Below, in pieces: positions 59,047 through 64,000 of a stretch of 64,000 bases of DNA. Numbering within the stretch: position 1 is the first letter of the stretch; each line of letters starts with the position of its first letter. Location of the stretch: positions 30,620 through 94,619 of the forward strand of contig CAJJDM010000060.1 in NCBI GenBank assembly GCA_905182975.1, in the 5' to 3' direction. A program made the position numbers and the translations under genes. Under the pieces are notes generated by a model. It had not been told where the DNA came from. It searched no databases and saw only the letters and a program-made list of their open reading frames with translations. The DNA comes from Paramecium primaurelia. Its lineage: Eukaryota; Ciliophora; Oligohymenophorea; Peniculida; Parameciidae.

Positions 59047-60298
59047 ATGTTATCTAAATTAAAAATAACAATAATATTAAGTATCACACTAACAAATTAA
59101 AAATAAATCAAAATTATTGACATTTTATATGAATTAATTTTGAACTGTATTGATTACATTAAATTTTTGGATTTTATATTTTATTAAAGAAGCATTAAAC
59201 ACAAAAAATATGAAATACTAATAGTCTTATAATTGACTTAATCCATAAAAATTTAATATAAATATCTTATTTTAATGAATTTATAATTAATACATATATG
59301 AAAATAAAAATTATATCATTAATTCTTTTTTTTACTATATTCACTCTAAAAACTTCCTTTTGGTATTGTTTATTATATTATTTCTATTGATTAGATCACA
59401 ACTGTATAATAATATTCTTATCTACTTTGATATATTATTAAGTTTACTTATATTTATAAATAACTATACAGTTTCATGCTAGACCAAGTTTATAAACCTA
59501 ATCTTAACATAATCTTAGAAATTTGTGATATTTATTAATAAGAATTTATTAAATAAAGCTTTATATATTTTAGATTCCAAATTTATTAATAATTAAAAGA
59601 CATTTTCATATGAAAAGGATAAAATCAGGTTTTCAATTTTTAGTATTTGAATGCATACGAGAGAATGAGTTACAATAAATAATTAAATAATTTTATTGAT
59701 GTTTAATTTCTAATATTAAATTCTTATTGATATATTGTTAATGCTTATTATTATTAAGTAATTTTAATTTCATACATTTATATCCATTAATAAATTTGAA
59801 GTTCCTTTATCAAAATTGCTATAAAATAGAAATTGATACTTTGTGTATCTTATAAAGGAATTATTGACCCACAATTATTATAATCTTCACATTATAAAAA
59901 TAAATATGGAACCAAATTATCAAAATTTAATCTTTAATTAGAAATCCTAATTCATTTGTTAAATCTATGATATTTAATTTAATTTATACTACTCTAATAT
60001 TAAATCAATATAATTTTCTTAGAGATAACATCCCCTTACAAAAGTGGCTAATTTCCTTTATTAATTATTACATGTTAGCAAAGATATCATGGTATGAAAA
60101 TTCTATGATTATTAATATAAATATAAAAATGAAAAGATGTTTATAAATGTATTTGATATTATATATTAATAAGTAAAATCAATAATTTTTGATATTACAT
60201 GACTCATATTAATTAGTTATGTTAAAGTTATGATAGTGTTTATGAAAATTTTAATTAAACATCTTTTAATATAACAATTGATTAATTTTAATTATAAA
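59047..60298. other. Intergenic region, about 1.25 kb, extremely AT-rich
   Basis: Nothing supported. It is long for this genome, lacks conserved words I recognise and provides the 5' flank of the dynein gene. Confidence 0.45.
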
Positions 60299-63200
60299 AT
60301 GAGTAGAAACATTAGAGTATTAGATCTAAAGAATGTGGCAAAATAAAGGCTATCTATTAAGGCTCCAGTTCAAATTCGTAAATTTGATTTGTCTAGAATT
60401 AGGGAATAGGAATTGGAATTTAAAAGTTTGGTTGACTCATTTGAATCTGATTAGAGGTACTTGATTAAAAATAATGTAGTATTAATTCTCCAATAAATGG
60501 ATCATTTATTATAAAATCTTAACGTTCATTGTCTAAAAAGAAAAATGTAAATTCCAAAGAAGAGTAAAATATATATGGATTAAAAATATTGATGAATTAG
60601 CGTTCTTCTTAAAAGTAATTTGATAGTAGAAGATCGAGCACAGATATAATTTATTTGGAACAATAATAAGAAAAGAGTAATTTGGAATGGTTAGAACATT
60701 GTAAAGAAATTGAACCTCCATAGGCAAAATGCCAGTTTTTTCATTAAAAATCAAAGTATTTAAAACTATAAGTAGATAGTCAATATTTTTGGGAGGATGT
60801 TGCAATCTTAGATCTTGACATTCAATAAAATAAGTTTATAGTTTAAAAGTATCCTGAAGGTCAAATTAAGAAAGTGGATAGACTCTCTCTGTAATTTGTA
60901 AATTAAAACTAAGAAATTTATTAAAAAGTTTAGCAATCCAAGTAAACATATAATTAAATAAAAGTTAATAGAGATAATTACTTAAGAAGATAGAAAATAA
61001 GAAATTATAACAAATCATGTCTGTACATAGTACTGAAGTATCATAATTCCCTAAAACATTGAGATAAAAATTATTTAAGAAATACATGAATACTTCAATG
61101 ACAACATCTTTGTTAGATGAAATATAAAATGAATATATTGTAGCTATGAAAAAATGTGCAGTAGGAAATTATGATAACAAATATAAATTTGTGCCTTAAT
61201 AAAGATATTAATTCTATTCTTTTAATAGAAAACAACTGAAAAAGTTAGTACATTTCTATAAAAAGTCAGCCATATGTGCTGTGTAAAATATGATTTAAAG
61301 AATTGAAGGTTAAACAATTTTTACTTATGATTTTCGATTGATTCATTTACCATTAAAATTAGAGGAATTTAACCATCTTATTGATTAATTAATTACACTC
61401 TAATTAAATGAATTTAAAAATCAAAGATTATTTATGCTCTCTAATATATAAGATTGTTTATCTAAAGAACATAGTTTTGTAACTACATAATAAGATTAAT
61501 TCAAAGGTGGATAATTGGATAAATTACTTACTAAAATTAATTATATCTATCTAAATTTTCTAAAAATATAGATTGAAAAAGAATATAATAGTTTAAAGAT
61601 ATTCTTAAAATAATATACATATGATGAAAAGAATGAAGTTAGAATAGAATTAAGCACCCTTCTTGAATTAAGTGTCAAAATTATTATACCAAAAGGTGGC
61701 AAAATGTCAAGGAAGGATATAAGACTTTCAAATGTTTAGATGATTAAATAAAATGATCCAATCATTTATATTTAATATTCTTTAAACGATATTATAGAAT
61801 AATTATTAAAACCTTGTAGATAATTATTAACATTTGTATAAAAATTCTAAACTATTAGAAGTGAATTAATGACATTATTATTATTAAAAGAAACACTTAA
61901 AGATATATTTGATTAAAAATAAATTCATGATTTAGAAGAGGAAATTATATAAATAATAACAATAGAATATTAAAAATGTTATAATTTAGTTGAGAAGTTT
62001 TAATAATTTAAGAAATTTTTGATTCCATTAAAATCAAAAGAAATTGCTGAAATTTTAGGAATTGAACCAAAAGAAAAGTCAATAACTTCAATTAATAAAC
62101 AATCAATAGTGTAAAGATTGCAGTAATCAAAAAGTGCACTAATGGAAATAGATCATTTGTGTAATACTAGAAGTAGACTAGGATTATTTTCAGTTAATTT
62201 AAATGATTTAAAATTAGTATTGAAGGAGAAAGTTTAAGACTAAGCTAATCAAATAACAAATGTATAAATTCATTAATATTTTTATTAGAAAATAATTGAT
62301 CTTATTAAATATAATACTGCAAACATAAAATAATAATTTGATGAAATATAATCTAAAAGTTCTACATTACCTAATACAGAGGAAAAGTTAGTTGAATTAA
62401 AATTGTTGTTAGGTGAGTTGAAGATGGAGTTTTCAAGAAAGAAAGTAGAGATATTATAGATGTAAAATATATTAATTTTATAATTAGAGGATAAATGCTT
62501 GAAGTATTAAATATGTTTTATGTTCCATTTGATTTTAATCTTATGGTAGATTTCTTTTAATTAAAATATTGGCCTTAAGATATTACAGAATTAGTACAAA
62601 TGAATAAGAATATGATTGAAAAATAAGAGAAATAATTTTTATAGAAACTTTAAGTAGAAAAGTATGAATTTGAAGAACATATTTATAAGATTTCAGAATT
62701 ATTTAGTGAAATTAAAACATTTCATTCTTATGAAGAGGTTAAACATAAATTACCTGCTGTTAGATAACTTAATTTATATTTTGATGATGCAAAAGAAATG
62801 ACACATTCATTTCATTAAAGAGAAGGATTATTTGGATTACCAAATTCTACTTATCCATAATTAGATTTATTAATTAGTGAATTTTAACCATATTAAAAAT
62901 TATGGGAATTAGCTAGTAGTTTTGAATAATAAAAAGATTAATGGTTATATGGATCATTTAAAAAATTGAATTCTTAAGATATTTAAATAAAAATAAATGA
63001 TTATGTCAATTAAACAATAAAGATGACACAATATTTTAAAGATGTCAATAATGAATATGCATAATAATTTCTTAGAGGACTTAGAGCAGCTATGGAGAGA
63101 TCAAAAGAATTTATTTGGATTATAGAAGCACTTGTTATAGAAGCTTTTTAAAAGAAGCCTTCATTTTGGAGAGATTTATTTAGAGAATGTCATATAGCAA

Positions 63201-64000
63201 ATTTTGATCCAAAAGAAGATTTTCCTTTATAAATATTGATAACAAGAGGAATCTTAAATGTAAAAGAGTAAGTGTTAGCAGTTTCTTAGAGAGCAGAGAA
63301 AGGATGGAACATAGAGAAGAGATTAAATGAAATGTAGGATAAATTATCAGTAATTGTGATAGAGATTGTACCTTATAAAGATACTTATATATTTAAAAAT
63401 TATGAAGAAGTTTAAATGTTATTAGATGAATAATTAAATGTGTTAGGTATTTTAAAAGCTTAACCACATGTAAAAATGGTATTAAGTAAAGCTAATTAAT
63501 TGGAATATAAAACAGTATTGATATAGGATACATTAGAATATGGTATGAAATGTTAGAAACATTGGATATATTTAGATCCAATTTTTACTAGTGAAGATAT
63601 TAAAAAGAAATTAGCAAAAGAAGCTTAATATTTTAGAAATGTAGATTAATCATTTAAAATGTGTATGGAAAATTTTAATTAGAATAGAAAAATATGGGAA
63701 TGTATAGATTCTGAGAAAATGAAAGTAGAATTTAGTAATAATGTATTAATGCTTGATCAAATTTAAAAAAGTTTAACTATTTATTTAGAATCTAAAAGAG
63801 TACTATTTCCAAGATTTTATTTTGTTTCAGATGAAGAATTAGTTGAGATTTTGGCATAAACTAAAGAGCCTATGTAAGTATAAAGACATATTTATAAATG
63901 TTTTGAATCTATTTAGGAATTAAAGTTTGAGAAATATTCTTTAATTACAGGATTCTATTCATCATTAAAGGAATGTGTTCCTTTAGAATAAGCAATAAAT
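60299..64000 (+). CDS. Axonemal dynein heavy chain, N-terminal part (cut by window end)
   Basis: Introns 60457-60479, 60964-60986 and 62462-62487 restore one frame that is still open at 64000. The N-terminal tail contains the DNAH-type IKKVDRLSLQF block. Later come the linker landmarks, with the last 100 residues reading ESKRVLFPRFYFVSDEELVE, ILAQTKEP and KCFESI, which are diagnostic of dynein heavy chain domain N2 (family R-x-x-F-P-R-F-Y-F-L-S-N-D-E-L-L). The AAA+ ring lies beyond the window. Dynein heavy chains are the ATP-driven motors of cilia; the tail form suggests an inner-arm single-headed type, but this is tentative. Confidence 0.9.

Noticed and set aside
1..64000. CRISPR arrays, bacterial operons, ribosome binding sites or phage genes
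   Set aside because: None seen. Intron structure and the TAA/TAG=Gln code show ciliate nuclear DNA throughout.

Overview
This window reads as somatic (macronuclear) DNA of a ciliate, most likely Paramecium. The sequence is extremely AT-rich. Protein-coding frames are full of TAA and TAG, which must be read as glutamine, and only TGA ends genes. Nearly every split gene is repaired by removing very short GT...AG introns of about 20-35 nt (a few proposed ones, 19 or 47 nt, fall outside this and are doubtful), and intergenic gaps are often only 15-60 bp. Standard-code open frames are therefore almost useless here. I re-read both strands with the TAA/TAG=Gln code and placed introns by frame. For most gene models the exon lengths sum to a multiple of three, which is an internal check.

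Layout. 0.6-6.0 kb: a TPR protein whose exons repeat with their introns, a CHAP-type amidase and a MORN protein. The last two lie across a 1-N scaffold join flanked by a 1379-bp exact duplication. 6.0-11.4 kb: an isobutyryl-CoA dehydrogenase (ACAD8 type), a catalytically damaged dual-specificity phosphatase-like protein and three uncharacterised genes. 11.4-12.6 kb: a broken small gene, then a long inverted repeat holding two divergent structured RNA candidates with a promoter-like element in front of each. 12.96-24.45 kb: one intronless gene for a protein of about 3829 residues that carries a SecA-type motor, a 14-residue tandem repeat array and a C-terminal membrane anchor. 24.8-29 kb: a tight cluster (SVIP-like, coiled-coil, EF-hand, unknown, protein kinase, F1 delta subunit). 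29.5-39.1 kb: DHHC acyltransferase, a hypothetical gene, a TBC Rab-GAP, a four-pass membrane protein, VPS50/syndetin and a membrane RING E3 ligase, which together lean towards membrane traffic. 39.1-42.5 kb: mostly non-coding, with a second 1-N join and a 1464-bp duplication. 42.5-49.2 kb: a small RING protein, a WD40-like protein, a small basic protein and a casein kinase 1 fused in one reading frame to a truncated haemoglobin. 49.2-59 kb: a miniature SLU7, a multi-pass membrane protein, cathepsin C, p23 co-chaperone, a PH-domain protein, an RPA1-like protein and small unknowns. 60.3-64 kb: the 5' part of a dynein heavy chain, cut by the window end.

Genes are packed on both strands with no sign of operons. 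The most unusual items are the giant SecA-motor protein, the kinase-globin fusion, the divergent RNA pair and the very short SLU7 in a genome whose introns are themselves very short. Several genes show single-base length errors in A/T runs and two scaffold joins contain unmerged duplicates, so draft-assembly error must be kept in mind.
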